In this document: piece after piece, positions 17,330-27,116 of the stretch
Layout of the letters: the number at the start of each line of letters is the position of its first letter
Numbering within the stretch: the stretch's first letter is position 1
Assembly (NCBI RefSeq): GCF_000447755.1
Contig: NZ_AUNE01000010.1
Location: forward strand, 62,001-126,000
Source of the DNA: Bacteriovorax sp. BSW11_IV
GTDB taxonomy: Bacteria; Bdellovibrionota; Bacteriovoracia; Bacteriovoracales; Bacteriovoracaceae
Direction of reading: 5' to 3'
Length of the DNA stretch: 64,000 nucleotides
The notes under the pieces: model-generated
The model's input: the letters and a program-made list of their open reading frames with translations, nothing else
Database searches by the model: none
What the model was told of the DNA's origin: nothing
Translations under genes and position numbers: made by a program

Positions 17330-18516
17330 TGATATTTCTTTAAAATATAATTCCCTATTTCTTCAAACTTATTAAAAATGATTTTTCCCATTTTTTGATG
17401 AAGGACTCCTCGAGTTTGATCTAGTTCGTTAATCTCATAGAATTTATGTTCATAGAAAGACCCACAATTTTTTGAGGTATTGTACTTATAACTACTCACA
17501 ATATGATCAAGAATATCATGGTCTAAGAAATCCCTATATTCTACTAATGATCGTGAATACTCAGGAGAAAGACCAAAATTCAAACATGATTTATCATTGG
17601 CCGTCACAATATTTAAAAGTAAAAATGTATAAGAAACAAGACCTTCATCTTGCCCGATACTGGCCCTTTCAGTGAATGCCTTATTAAAAATAGCACTTGG
17701 GTTAAGGCCATAGCGAAGACGATATTGAGAATAGATTGAAAACTCTAAAAGAGTTTGAACAAAGAAGGGATGAAAGTTTTCCAACATGCTAAGTCCATAA
17801 GTGACTGAGACAGTTGAACTCTCCATAAAAATAACTAGACTATGTCTAAAATTATCAAAAATTTTATTTTTATAACCTTTGTTAAAGTAATGCTCTCTAA
17901 GAGCGCCTGATTCATACACTCCCTTTTTATTCATTTCAAAGACATAGTCATCCCATGCTTTCTTCGCCATCTGATCCAATTCTAAAATAGCTTCCCAGTC
18001 GAGTGATTTTTCTAGATATGAATGTGAGAGTTCAAAAGTACTTTTTTCGGCCCTCCTCCTATAAGGAGGAATTAATATTAAACCAGAGTCATATTTATAA
18101 TCAAAATCAAGATTTTTATGTTGAAATGGCACTTCTCCATTATCTGTTGAAACAACTTTATAATGCCCATTATCTAAAAGCATACTTTGTGATCTCAAAA
18201 CAATATCAACTTCATTATCAAATGATTGCTTAAACCTTGCTCCCTCAAAATTCATCCTAGAAAATGGAATTCCTGAACTTTTAAACGGTTTTTTCAAATC
18301 AACGCTCATCAAAGAGGCACAGAAACTATATTCGAGATAGTTTAGACCTTCTTTTGCGAGGATTGAATAAACCCCTTGTGAAATCTTTATTCTTTGTGGA
18401 CAGTAAAACTGGGCCCATGAATATGTAGGAGCTAAGAGAAAAATGAAACAATAGACACTTGACGATTCTATCGACAATTTCCTCATCCAATTCTTCAAAA
18501 ATTCAATAACTTCCAT
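17326..18516 (-). CDS. Exported protein of unknown function
   Basis: About 396 residues with an N-terminal hydrophobic segment ending in TYSWA, read as a signal peptide. The segment around FEGARFKQSFDNEVDIVL resembles periplasmic solute-binding folds of family 3, but this is weak. The C-terminal 200 residues are helical and carry no motif I know. ATG 18516 is chosen because AGGGA is then seven bases upstream; ATG 18486 (MRKLSIES) would give a more normal signal peptide and is a real alternative. Confidence 0.65.
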   Translation of the reverse strand: MEVIEFLKNWMRKLSIESSSVYCFIFLLAPTYSWAQFYCPQRIKISQGVYSILAKEGLNYLEYSFCASLMSVDLKKPFKSSGIPFSRMNFEGARFKQSFDNEVDIVLRSQSMLLDNGHYKVVSTDNGEVPFQHKNLDFDYKYDSGLILIPPYRRRAEKSTFELSHSYLEKSLDWEAILELDQMAKKAWDDYVFEMNKKGVYESGALREHYFNKGYKNKIFDNFRHSLVIFMESSTVSVTYGLSMLENFHPFFVQTLLEFSIYSQYRLRYGLNPSAIFNKAFTERASIGQDEGLVSYTFLLLNIVTANDKSCLNFGLSPEYSRSLVEYRDFLDHDILDHIVSSYKYNTSKNCGSFYEHKFYEINELDQTRGVLHQKMGKIIFNKFEEIGNYILKKYH

Positions 18517-18721
18517 AATCATATCCCTGTTAAAGGCCTTATATTGCCAATACTATGCCAGTTTCTGGTTACTAGTATTATGATAAGTTCTGACAATTTG
18601 GGACCATTTATAGAGCTGTGACAAGCTTGCCCTACAAAATAATTTATAAATAAAACAATGCAGTTGCACAATTTTTGGGAAGCGATAAAAGCACAAACAA
18701 CATAAACAATGGGAGTCGAAT

Positions 18722-19024
18722 ATGAAATTATTAATGCTTACTTGTGCTTTCTTGATAACTCTAAGTTCCTCTGCAAATATTTCAAGAGAAGAAATTCAAC
18801 ACGCAATTAATCAGGCCGTTATTGAAACAGATCTTATTTTTTCATGCTCACCAGAAGCAGTTGGAGATGTCGAGGCCTTTATTCAAGAGATGAGAGAGCT
18901 TGATGAAGAATTAGAAAGTAAGTATAGGGCCTTATTTAATTGTTCAAAACAAATTGAGAAGGCCATTGAATTTGGTCTGAATTTAGATGAAATTACGAAT
19001 ATTATTAATGAAAAAAGCTTTTAA
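18722..19024 (+). CDS. Small exported protein of unknown function
   Basis: 100 residues. MKLLMLTCAFLITLSSSA is a signal peptide. The mature part is acidic and helical with two cysteines (FSCSPE and LFNCSKQ) that could form a disulfide bond. GGGAG lies six bases before the ATG. Its 3' end is separated from the convergent gene by a shared terminator. Confidence 0.65.
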   Translation: MKLLMLTCAFLITLSSSANISREEIQHAINQAVIETDLIFSCSPEAVGDVEAFIQEMRELDEELESKYRALFNCSKQIEKAIEFGLNLDEITNIINEKSF

Positions 19025-19030
19025 TATTAG

Positions 19031-19064
19031 TCATGCGACGTTCACCACAAATGAACGTCGCTAT
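19031..19064. terminator. Bidirectional terminator between convergent small genes
   Basis: Perfect 10-bp stem GCGACGTTCA (19035-19044) / TGAACGTCGC (19052-19061), 7-base loop. T-rich DNA follows on the plus strand; the minus-strand tail is weaker. Confidence 0.7.
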
Positions 19065-19074
19065 TTGTATTTTG

Positions 19075-19629
19075 TTATTCAACAAAAAACTCAGGTTTTC
19101 TAATATCGTTACCATAAAAAGTCATTGTAATACTTCCAGATTGCTCATTTGAATATTTGATCATATTCACTAAATCACGTGAATTTTCAATATTTAGACG
19201 ATGTCCATATAAGTAAACATTTTGATTTTTAAATGAAAAATTTTCTGATGATATATTCTTCAAAACGATAGTATCATCTCTAAACAAACTATTTTCAATA
19301 GTCTCACCAGATAAGGTCGCAATAAAGTGATCTCGATCTCCACGAGATTGGTAAAGATCAACTTTTTTGTTATGATGTAAGGCCACAATACTTGCAAGTC
19401 TTAAAGCATTCATATTTGGTAGATAAGGAAATAAGAAACCTAAGTCACTGGCCAAGGGCGTATTTGAAAGCTCTATTTGACAAACTGAGGCCAAACCGCC
19501 ACCTTGACATTCAGTTTTCAAATTATGTGCATCGACACTCTTATATTTCAAAACAAGATCACTCTCTAGATCAAAAAACTCACCATAACTAAATGTACTC
19601 AAAGATAAAATTAAAAATAAAAACTTCAT
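19075..19629 (-). CDS. Exported protein of unknown function
   Basis: 184 residues with signal peptide MKFLFLILSLSTFSYG. Two cysteines (TECQGGGLASVCQIE) are close together and likely bonded. The C-terminus is beta-rich. It is unrecognised. It stands alone between a shared terminator and a 145-bp gap in front of the nuclease gene. Confidence 0.62.
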   Translation of the reverse strand: MKFLFLILSLSTFSYGEFFDLESDLVLKYKSVDAHNLKTECQGGGLASVCQIELSNTPLASDLGFLFPYLPNMNALRLASIVALHHNKKVDLYQSRGDRDHFIATLSGETIENSLFRDDTIVLKNISSENFSFKNQNVYLYGHRLNIENSRDLVNMIKYSNEQSGSITMTFYGNDIRKPEFFVE

Positions 19630-19774
19630 AGGAATTCCTTGGTTGGAGATAATTACTAATGAGCAAGATCAATGCCAACTGATCAACCAATAAACAGAGA
19701 TTTATATTGCTCTTTCTTGGCCAGGCACAATATAAAAAGGAATATGAACAAACAATGGTCACTTTTATCTAAAA

Positions 19775-21340
19775 CTAGTTTCGACAATTAATCTCAATCG
19801 GTAAATGATCGCTTATAAGTTCTCGGTAGACACGGTAATAAGAATCATCACTAAACTGCGAATTAAAAACTCTTGAAGCAAAATCTTTCATTTCACTTTG
19901 AATGGATTTCTCATCATGAGTATCGACGATCTTAGAGCGGACAATGCGCTTTTTCTTTAAAAGTTCATCTTTTAATTCTGAAAACCTTAAAGAAACAATC
20001 TCTTTTGCTCTTTCATTGTGAGAATAAATATAACCCTCAAGTAATTCATCAGAGCGAATGAGATAGTGCTCGCGAATATATTCATCAACAACAGGATCTG
20101 TCATAAAATCCATGGCCTTAACAGAGTTCAAGTCACATTCACTAGTCTCTTTTTCATCAAGAATAAAGTGATCATAATTAGAAGCATGACCATCTGTTTT
20201 CTCACCCTTGCTATCATAGCGAATATCGGTAACAGATGAGAGATCACTATTTAAAAGCACAGCATTCTCATGCCCGTGAATTATTTTCTGAAGGGCATCA
20301 TTGTTAGACTCAAGATTAAAATCTCCCGTGTAGATAATATCTTTTTCACGGTATTTCTCTTTGATCATTGAAATAAAATCCAATGTCATCTTTACTTCAC
20401 CTAATCTAGCGTATGTTTCAGCAGTGGCGCCACTTCCAAGCTCTTCAATACTTTTAACATTGAAAACTTTTTGTAGGATTTCTTTTCTTAACCCCCCTGC
20501 ACTTGGAGATGTAAAGATCACATGTGCAGAAAGAAGAGTGAAATCGAACTTTCCAGAAACAAAACTTCCCATAAAAGGACGTCTAGAAAATAGATTTTTA
20601 TAATCATAACCCCTATCAAATTTTGAAAAGTGTGGAGTACAGGCAACAGGATTACCTTTATTCATTGTCACCATATCACGGCAATATTCATTTACCTTAG
20701 GGCGAACCTTTGTTGCTCGGTAATAGAAACCAACAAGCTCTTCTACGTCACCATCTTTTTGCGCCTCCCCTCTACTAGAGAGTAACAGCGCCCAAGAAGG
20801 ATCAAGCTTTCTAAGTTCAATGAGAATTTTAAAATATCCTGGAACATTATAGATGCGAACCAATTCATCCATCGTCGTATTAAGAGACTTATTCTCCGTT
20901 ATCTTTTGAATTTCTGAAATGATACGCTCATTATCACTTGCCTCATCACCAACAGTTGGTAGGAGTTCTTGTGCGGCCACGATGTCATAGCGATTTAAAA
21001 TTTGCGCAACGAGGGTCAAATCTTTAAAACGAGAATTCGATTTACCAGGGTGCCAGACATTAAAGCTGGCCAATTTAACGCCACCAGAGGCCTTTAAACC
21101 ACGCTTATAATACTTTCTTGAGGCATCTGAATGATAGTGATGGTAATTATTATTGCAATCAATTGAGATCCTTTGATCTAAAGGCAGCGCCTTCTCACTA
21201 TAGAGCTCATTTTGCTTGCACAAAGTTTTATAGGCGATGGTTTTTTGATCAACCACTTGATCTGTGACCTCTTCAATTGCGAATGAATAGTTCAAACTGA
21301 AGCTCAAAATTAGGAGCGATAGAAGATGAGGCCTTTTCAT
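19775..21340 (-). CDS. Secreted endonuclease/exonuclease/phosphatase-fold enzyme
   Basis: 521 residues with signal peptide MKRPHLLSLLILSFSLNYSFA. The DNase I-like fold is shown by SFNVWHPGKSN, AQELLP (metal-binding Glu), LLSAHVIF, TGDFNLESNND, ASNYDHFIL and SDHLPIEI (catalytic Asp-His). These are the standard metal and catalytic positions of the EEP superfamily. An insertion of about 100 residues carries many charged residues. It is probably an extracellular nuclease, which would suit a predator degrading prey DNA (inference). A phosphodiesterase role on another substrate cannot be excluded. Confidence 0.85.
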   Translation of the reverse strand: MKRPHLLSLLILSFSLNYSFAIEEVTDQVVDQKTIAYKTLCKQNELYSEKALPLDQRISIDCNNNYHHYHSDASRKYYKRGLKASGGVKLASFNVWHPGKSNSRFKDLTLVAQILNRYDIVAAQELLPTVGDEASDNERIISEIQKITENKSLNTTMDELVRIYNVPGYFKILIELRKLDPSWALLLSSRGEAQKDGDVEELVGFYYRATKVRPKVNEYCRDMVTMNKGNPVACTPHFSKFDRGYDYKNLFSRRPFMGSFVSGKFDFTLLSAHVIFTSPSAGGLRKEILQKVFNVKSIEELGSGATAETYARLGEVKMTLDFISMIKEKYREKDIIYTGDFNLESNNDALQKIIHGHENAVLLNSDLSSVTDIRYDSKGEKTDGHASNYDHFILDEKETSECDLNSVKAMDFMTDPVVDEYIREHYLIRSDELLEGYIYSHNERAKEIVSLRFSELKDELLKKKRIVRSKIVDTHDEKSIQSEMKDFASRVFNSQFSDDSYYRVYRELISDHLPIEINCRN

Positions 21341-21440
21341 AAATATAGTCCTGACAATAAATTAACTAAATTTTAATGAGCAAAAATGATGCCAGTAATG
21401 TGAGGGATTTTGGAGGGAAATTGACTACTTTTTAAACACA

Positions 21441-21470
21441 ATTAAAAAAGGGTGACATCGTCACCCTTTC
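21441..21470 (-). terminator. Terminator of the membrane-anchored exported-protein gene
   Basis: Stem GGGTGAC (21450-21456) / GTCACCC (21460-21466), three-base loop, extended by AAA/TTT. On the minus strand a run of T follows, just after the stop at 21476. Confidence 0.85.
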
Positions 21471-21475
21471 CTATT

Positions 21476-22258
21476 TTATGCGTCTTCTTTTTTCTTTTTT
21501 ACTTTTTTCTTGGCGACTTTTTTAGCACCTTTACCTTTGCCTTTTTTCATCTTCATGACAGCAAATCCAACAGCTGCAGCTCCAATGATATACATAAGCA
21601 TATCAGCAGCACCACCACCAGAGTTGTCTTTTTGTTTTTGCTTACCTGAAACTGAAATATCTAGTAGATCATTTTCACTACCAACGAAGGCACCTTCACC
21701 TGGAAGTGAGTCTCCACTACCTTTTTTAACCAGTTGGGTCCCTGTCTTTTTCATCTGAGCAAATACTTTTAATGATTCAACAATCTTATCAATAACTTTT
21801 TGATAGGCCTGATAGTGATCTTTTGAAACAGAGAAAGTTACAAGAACACCAAGATCACCTTTAACAGTCGCAAGATAACGAGTGTAGAAACCAGGAACCT
21901 CACTCGCTAGGTGAAGTGAATCAATCCACTGGTGGCCACTGATATCCTTAGCATTAGTATACTTTGGTTCAGACACTTGCTTCTTTCCTCCAGGGAGGTT
22001 GAAGGCACGAGAATTTTTTAAGTATGTTTGGTAGGCCGAAAGTGTATCTTCATCCCCGCGCAATTTTGCAGCAAGAATAATAATGGCCTCGCGCTTTCTG
22101 TCAGTATTTGTAGACTGACATACCCACTCCGATCCTTCTAGAGCACATTCCCAACCTGAGGGTAATTGAAACTCCGTGAACTCACTTGTGAACATTTTCG
22201 CTTCACTACTCAGTGACAGAATAAGAGCGAAACTCAATAAGAACTTTCTCATAAGCAT
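21476..22258 (-). CDS. Exported protein anchored by a C-terminal helix with lysine-rich tail
   Basis: 260 residues: signal peptide 1-20, a periplasmic domain with one cysteine pair (WECALEGSEWVCQ), a flexible Gly/Ser/Lys linker, a membrane helix near 218-236 (ADMLMYIIGAAAVGFAVM) and a tail of about 20 residues that is almost all Lys, Gly, Ala and Val. The tail should stop in the cytoplasm. I do not recognise the domain. A terminator follows. Confidence 0.68.
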   Translation of the reverse strand: MLMRKFLLSFALILSLSSEAKMFTSEFTEFQLPSGWECALEGSEWVCQSTNTDRKREAIIILAAKLRGDEDTLSAYQTYLKNSRAFNLPGGKKQVSEPKYTNAKDISGHQWIDSLHLASEVPGFYTRYLATVKGDLGVLVTFSVSKDHYQAYQKVIDKIVESLKVFAQMKKTGTQLVKKGSGDSLPGEGAFVGSENDLLDISVSGKQKQKDNSGGGAADMLMYIIGAAAVGFAVMKMKKGKGKGAKKVAKKKVKKKKEDA

Positions 22259-22343
22259 CTTGTTAATCCTTTAATATTGGAGACAAATTTATTGTAACCT
22301 AACTTAACCACAAGGCCCAAGATGTGGCCCTTTTTTCCAATTT

Positions 22344-23510
22344 TCAATTAGTTGCTCTGGCAACAAATCCTTTCATGATTGGCACTTTTTTATAAATCTT
22401 AGCGAGCTTAATGATGGACCAGTTCGCTCCAATTTCAACGACCACGCCAGAGGCCACAAGTGTGTTGCCTCCAAAATAATCTGTTTGATAAACATCGAAT
22501 TTCATACCCTTTTCGACATCTTGAGCAATTCCATGATCAATTTTTACAAACTTACCGCGCGGGGAAACTTTTAGCACAGTGGCCTCAATATCATATTCTT
22601 TAAAGGCCTCTACCTTATCAATCTTCTTATCACGACCCTTAGAGGCGATTGTGATAGAAATCCCCATGTCGTAGCCCTTGTCATATGAAGTTGCTTGTAA
22701 GGTTGATCCAAAAAAACCACCAATTCTGAAACTGTCAAAAGCATAGTAGGCCTTACCATAGGCCCTCGCAAAAGCTCTGTTCACAGAATTATACATACGA
22801 GTTTGTCCTGTGGCCTGGAAGCTTCTTTCCTCTCTTGCGTCTTGCCCCATAGAATAGACACCATTCATACCACCACCAAAAGCAAAGCGCGTAAAATGCC
22901 ACAATGTTGAGACGTCGTATTGAACTTCAGCACTCATTTCATTGGCCGGCATCACATAAGAAATAGAAGCATCAAAAGCATGATCTTTTTTTCTTAACCA
23001 TGAGGCATCTAACGTTAAAGATAGCTCAGTCCCACTATCGCCTAGTACTTGATCCTCGGAATCTATCGCGTCCTCAGTATCGTAATTTGTATTTGTATAG
23101 GAAGTTTGTAGCACCTTTCCACTAATTGCATAGCGCATATTACCAGTTGGCGAGAAAGGATATTTTATAGAGGCCCAATATGATTCGAGGCCTGAATTAG
23201 TATTTTCTTGTGCTTCAGTTGTTGATTTCACCATTCTGTAGCGGCCACCAAGTCCAAATTCGAGACTGCGTGAAAATCCGTAACGAACACCAAAGTCCAC
23301 ATCAGTTTTAGCAAAACCTGCACCCTCATCAAAGGCAACCTCGTTTCCTTCATCATCAATGCGAGCAGTAGATTCGTACTGAGAAGCGCTTACATCAATT
23401 TGAAAACCTTTCTCTGGAACGATTTCTCCCGCTGGACGATAAAGCATTTGAGCAGATGCCATAGGCATTAAGGGAATTAATAAAAAGGGTATCAGTATTC
23501 TTTTTTTCAT
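22344..23510 (-). CDS. Outer-membrane beta-barrel protein with C-terminal beta domain
   Basis: 388 residues with signal peptide ending ASA. Residues about 30-290 alternate in a barrel-like pattern (VDFGVRYGFSRSLEFGLGGRYRM). The last 90 residues (ATVLKVSPRGKFVKIDHG, GMKFDVYQ, VVVEIGANWSIIKL) resemble the small beta domain found at the C-terminus of FlgT and related proteins. This would be an outer-membrane protein with a periplasmic accessory domain. The function is unknown. AAGGAAGG precedes the ATG. Confidence 0.7.
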   Translation of the reverse strand: MKKRILIPFLLIPLMPMASAQMLYRPAGEIVPEKGFQIDVSASQYESTARIDDEGNEVAFDEGAGFAKTDVDFGVRYGFSRSLEFGLGGRYRMVKSTTEAQENTNSGLESYWASIKYPFSPTGNMRYAISGKVLQTSYTNTNYDTEDAIDSEDQVLGDSGTELSLTLDASWLRKKDHAFDASISYVMPANEMSAEVQYDVSTLWHFTRFAFGGGMNGVYSMGQDAREERSFQATGQTRMYNSVNRAFARAYGKAYYAFDSFRIGGFFGSTLQATSYDKGYDMGISITIASKGRDKKIDKVEAFKEYDIEATVLKVSPRGKFVKIDHGIAQDVEKGMKFDVYQTDYFGGNTLVASGVVVEIGANWSIIKLAKIYKKVPIMKGFVARATN

Positions 23511-23604
23511 AACCTTCCTTGGTGTATAGATATAGAATACTAATAAAGTTGTCTTTGCGCCAAAGTTTGAAAGATTTTCCTCGTTTAAAGATACAAAGGA
23601 AACT

Positions 23605-24900
23605 TTAAGCAGATTTTTTTAATTGTTCATTGCTAGGTCGAGGCAGAAAAATTTCATTAATCCAAAGTCCATTTTCAATTTTAAAAGAAAAGTCCCCTCC
23701 AATACTGTCTACCAGAGTATTTATGGACTCAAGCCCGTGACCAGTTGTCTTATCATTTTGGGCAAGTAATATGATTTTTCCAAGATCGCTATGAAGATTT
23801 GAGCGTTCAAGATCATTTAACTGAGTAATTTTGTTTTTTACCGTAATATGAAGTCCATCTTCTTTGTAATCAAAAATGAATTCTGCACTTCGCGATTTCG
23901 CTTCAGAGATATTCTTTACGATATTTGTCATGACTCTATGAAAAATAGGATAGTAAACCATACAATTGGCCCTAATCTCCAAAGGGGCCTCACTTGCCGC
24001 TCCACCTCTAAAAATGAAATGCCCTTCGACATTTGACTCCGGAAGATAATTATCCACGAGATTCAAAAGACCAATTTTAGCAAAATCAAAACTCACTACA
24101 TCATAATGGCCATGGAGATTCTTATGCCCTAGACCAAAATGATCCTTGATCAGAGCTTGCATCATTCTTAGCTCACCCAAAAGAAGAAGATTCTCATCTG
24201 TAGATGTTTCTTTGCCTGATGAAATTTTTGAATTTAAAAATAGAGAAAGCCCATGAGTGTGATTGATGAGATCGTGAAAAAAAAGTTTGTCTTTTTTATC
24301 ATTCGAAACGCTGGCCACATTTCCAGTCTTTTTCTTTAACAATACACCCACTAAAGAGCGTTGATTTTGAAGTACATATTCATTGGACAAATAAACAAGC
24401 CCCATAACCCAGAAAGAAAAAACGAAAAAAAGAATCCCCTCAGAATATGAGATGAATGTCATATCTTTGATGGCAGAGAAGGCCAAAAATGCACAGGCCC
24501 CCATGAGGTAGAGAAAAAGCCCTTTGCGTTCACTTTTATCAATGCCCTTTTCATCTCTATACATAAAGAAAAATGTACCGCAAACACAAGGCACAAGTCC
24601 TAAGTAGAGACCGCCCATATTTTGATACTTGAAGGTCAGGGCCACGCAGCAAATTGTCTGAAAAAGGAAATAAAGTGGATAGGTTTTAAGAAGTTTATAC
24701 TCTTCAGTCCTATGGTAATGACCTAAAAAGAAATAATAATTTCCTACTAGAAAAAGAGATTCAACAAATGAATGAAGGAGAAATAAGTCATTCTTGTAAT
24801 AGAAACCAAGCCAAAGAGAAAGACTCGCAAGAAAAGCAAAGGCCATATACAAATCGTATATGTGAAGTCTTTGTCCCAATTGTCTTAGCTTATGAACCAT
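23605..24900 (-). CDS. Membrane sensor histidine kinase
   Basis: 431 residues: about six membrane helices in the first 190 residues, no obvious extracytoplasmic sensor, then a kinase core. The H-box is FFHDLINHTHGLSLFL, the N-box HRVMTNIVKNISEAKS, and the G-box TGHGLESIN. The phosphoaccepting His is the one in HDLINH. The cognate response regulator is not adjacent. The first ATG (24900) directly follows the T-tract of the enolase terminator, leaving no room for a ribosome-binding site; ATG at residue 19 is an alternative. Multiple helices suggest sensing within the membrane. Confidence 0.85.
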   Translation of the reverse strand: MVHKLRQLGQRLHIYDLYMAFAFLASLSLWLGFYYKNDLFLLHSFVESLFLVGNYYFFLGHYHRTEEYKLLKTYPLYFLFQTICCVALTFKYQNMGGLYLGLVPCVCGTFFFMYRDEKGIDKSERKGLFLYLMGACAFLAFSAIKDMTFISYSEGILFFVFSFWVMGLVYLSNEYVLQNQRSLVGVLLKKKTGNVASVSNDKKDKLFFHDLINHTHGLSLFLNSKISSGKETSTDENLLLLGELRMMQALIKDHFGLGHKNLHGHYDVVSFDFAKIGLLNLVDNYLPESNVEGHFIFRGGAASEAPLEIRANCMVYYPIFHRVMTNIVKNISEAKSRSAEFIFDYKEDGLHITVKNKITQLNDLERSNLHSDLGKIILLAQNDKTTGHGLESINTLVDSIGGDFSFKIENGLWINEIFLPRPSNEQLKKSA

Positions 24901-24930
24901 AAAAAAGGCCTCTATTATAGAGGCCTTTCA
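24901..24930 (-). terminator. Enolase terminator, abutting the kinase start codon
   Basis: Perfect 11-bp stem AAAGGCCTCTA (24904-24914) / TAGAGGCCTTT (24918-24928). On the minus strand it ends in TTTTTT, immediately followed by the ATG of the histidine kinase. Confidence 0.9.
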
Positions 24931-24936
24931 ATATGA

Positions 24937-26217
24937 TTATTTTACAACATTGAAACTAGCTTCACTTCCTAGGGCCTCTTCAATTCTAAGAAGTTGGTTG
25001 TACTTTTCCATTCTGTCTGAACGGCTTGCAGAACCTGTTTTAATGTGACCAGCAGCACAAGCTACGGCAAGATCAGCAATAAAACTGTCACCAGTTTCAC
25101 CTGAACGGTGAGAAATGATGGCACTATAGTTGTTATTGAACGCAAGCTCTAGAGTTTCAAAAGTTTCAGTTAATGATCCAATTTGATTTACTTTTACAAG
25201 AATCGAATTGGCCATTTTCTTATCGATACCTTGTTGTAAGATTTTTTTGTTCGTTACAAAAACATCATCACCAACAAGAACAACTTTTGTCCCTAAGGCC
25301 TCAGTCAATTTTACCCAACCGTCGTAGTCAGATTCATCAAGACCGTCTTCAATAGAATAGATCGGATATTTCGCACAAAGATCTGAGTAATATTTGATCA
25401 TTTCTTCGCTTGAAAGTTCTTTTCCTTCCATTGTGTATTTACCATTTTTGTAAAACTCTGAAGAAGCAGCATCGAGTGAAAGTGAAATATCTTTACCTGG
25501 CTCATAACCAGCAAGTTTGATTGCTTTTAGGATACATTCAATGGCCTCTTCGTGAGATTGAAGATTTGGAGCAAATCCACCCTCGTCTCCAACGTTAGTT
25601 GAGTAGTTTTGTTCACTAAGCACTTTTTTAAGAGAATGAAAAACTTCAACACCAGCTCTGAAATTTTCAGAAAATGATTTTTTCATATGAGGAACAATCA
25701 TAAATTCTTGAATATCAAGATTGTTTGAAGCATGAGCGCCACCATTGATGATATTCATAAGTGGTGCCGGAAGCGTCATTGAATTTTGTGCCATTGGTAC
25801 TTTTAAAAATTTATTTAAATAAACAAATAGCGGCATACCTTCATCCATAGCACCCGCGCGAGCAGCGGCCATCGAAACAGCAAGAATAGCATTGGCCCCA
25901 AGATTGGCCTTATTTTCAGTTCCATCTAATTCAAGCATCGCCATATCAAGGGCGCGAAGATCAGTTACTTCTTTACCAAGAAGCATTGGACGAATTCTAT
26001 CATTAACATTACCCACGGCCTTTCTAACAGATTTTCCACAGTAATATGATTTGTCACCATCACGAAGCTCTAGAGCTTCTCTTGTTCCTGTTGATGCTCC
26101 AGAAGGAACAGCTGCTAAAGCAACGCTTCCCTTTTCTGTATGAATTTCAGCTTCAACTGTTGGGTTTCCTCTTGAATCTAAAATTTGTCGTGCGATGATT
26201 TTTGTAATTTTTGACAT
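24937..26217 (-). CDS. eno: Enolase
   Basis: Converts 2-phosphoglycerate to phosphoenolpyruvate in glycolysis and gluconeogenesis. At 426 residues it is the normal bacterial length. Conserved blocks: [14 protein letters not shown] at the N-terminus, PSGASTG loop, [10 protein letters not shown], the metal-binding Asp in SLDAASSEF, and the signature [14 protein letters not shown] followed by [17 protein letters not shown]. The gene stands as its own unit with a strong terminator. Confidence 0.98.
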   Translation of the reverse strand: MSKITKIIARQILDSRGNPTVEAEIHTEKGSVALAAVPSGASTGTREALELRDGDKSYYCGKSVRKAVGNVNDRIRPMLLGKEVTDLRALDMAMLELDGTENKANLGANAILAVSMAAARAGAMDEGMPLFVYLNKFLKVPMAQNSMTLPAPLMNIINGGAHASNNLDIQEFMIVPHMKKSFSENFRAGVEVFHSLKKVLSEQNYSTNVGDEGGFAPNLQSHEEAIECILKAIKLAGYEPGKDISLSLDAASSEFYKNGKYTMEGKELSSEEMIKYYSDLCAKYPIYSIEDGLDESDYDGWVKLTEALGTKVVLVGDDVFVTNKKILQQGIDKKMANSILVKVNQIGSLTETFETLELAFNNNYSAIISHRSGETGDSFIADLAVACAAGHIKTGSASRSDRMEKYNQLLRIEEALGSEASFNVVK

Positions 26218-26269
26218 ACGCTTATCCGTCCTTCGTGGAATTAATAATCGAGAAAATTATAACTGGCCT

Positions 26270-27040
26270 TTAAAGCTCTGGCCACGGCCCATTGCAACTA
26301 AATTCCATTGGCGAGAACTGCTCACCTTTGGAGCTGCGGGCAAACATAAATTTAACACTCTGTGTGCCAGCAGGGAGACTCTCAAGCTTTAGTAGAGAAA
26401 GGACCCTTTTGGAAATGGCCGAGCATGGAGAAATAACTTCGGCCCCAAGGGCCTGTTGAATATAGTGACCCACTAAGGGGTAATGTGTGCAGCCCAAAAT
26501 GACATATTGGTAATTGCGATCTTTTATTGGAGCTAGTTCTAATTGAATTTTTTGGGCAAGCTGAGTGTCTTTATGCCAAAAAGCGTGTTCAACAAGTTTG
26601 GCCATAGTTGGACAGCTAAAGTGATCCAATTTATTGTCGGGGTCCAATCTTTCTCGCAAGCGACAAAAACGCTCTGACTGACCAGTTAAAGGTGTAGTCA
26701 AAATAACAGCGCGATGCTCTTTTTGCCACGGGATATGATTAATCACGTTCACGTAGGGTTCAACTCCCACCAAAGTCATGTGAGGAAAACTGGCACGCAG
26801 ATCCTCGATGGCCATGGCGGTGGCCGTGTTACAGGCGACAACGACTAATTCTATGCCCATGCTTTCAAATATTTTAACGATGGCCTTAGAACGATCTTTG
26901 ACATATTCATCTGATTTAGACCCATAAGGAGCATGTGCGTCATCGGCCCAGTAAAAAACCTCTAAATCATGGCGCATGCAAAGCAAGTTTCTAAGAGTGC
27001 TCAGGCCACCGATGCCTGAATCGAACATTCCAATTTTCAA
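26270..27040 (-). CDS. murI: Glutamate racemase
   Basis: Makes D-glutamate for peptidoglycan. 256 residues from a TTG start (27040) that gives the classical N-terminus LKIGMFDSGIGGLSTL and has GAGG upstream; the longer frame to 27193 runs through the neighbouring promoter and is not credible. Both catalytic cysteines are present (VACNTATA and LGCTHYPL). It is divergent from the thioesterase gene across 76 bp. Confidence 0.95.
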   Translation of the reverse strand: MKIGMFDSGIGGLSTLRNLLCMRHDLEVFYWADDAHAPYGSKSDEYVKDRSKAIVKIFESMGIELVVVACNTATAMAIEDLRASFPHMTLVGVEPYVNVINHIPWQKEHRAVILTTPLTGQSERFCRLRERLDPDNKLDHFSCPTMAKLVEHAFWHKDTQLAQKIQLELAPIKDRNYQYVILGCTHYPLVGHYIQQALGAEVISPCSAISKRVLSLLKLESLPAGTQSVKFMFARSSKGEQFSPMEFSCNGPWPEL

Positions 27041-27116
27041 ATAGGTCCTCACAAAGTATGATGACAAAACTGATTGAATTATCTTAGCAACCCTCACAAG
27101 CTTTGTGGAGTAAAGT

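Noticed and set aside
22305-22337. CCACA ... TGTGG hairpin with six T on the plus strand
   Set aside because: It would terminate plus-strand transcription where no plus gene lies upstream; the minus-strand hairpin is weak, so no terminator is called.
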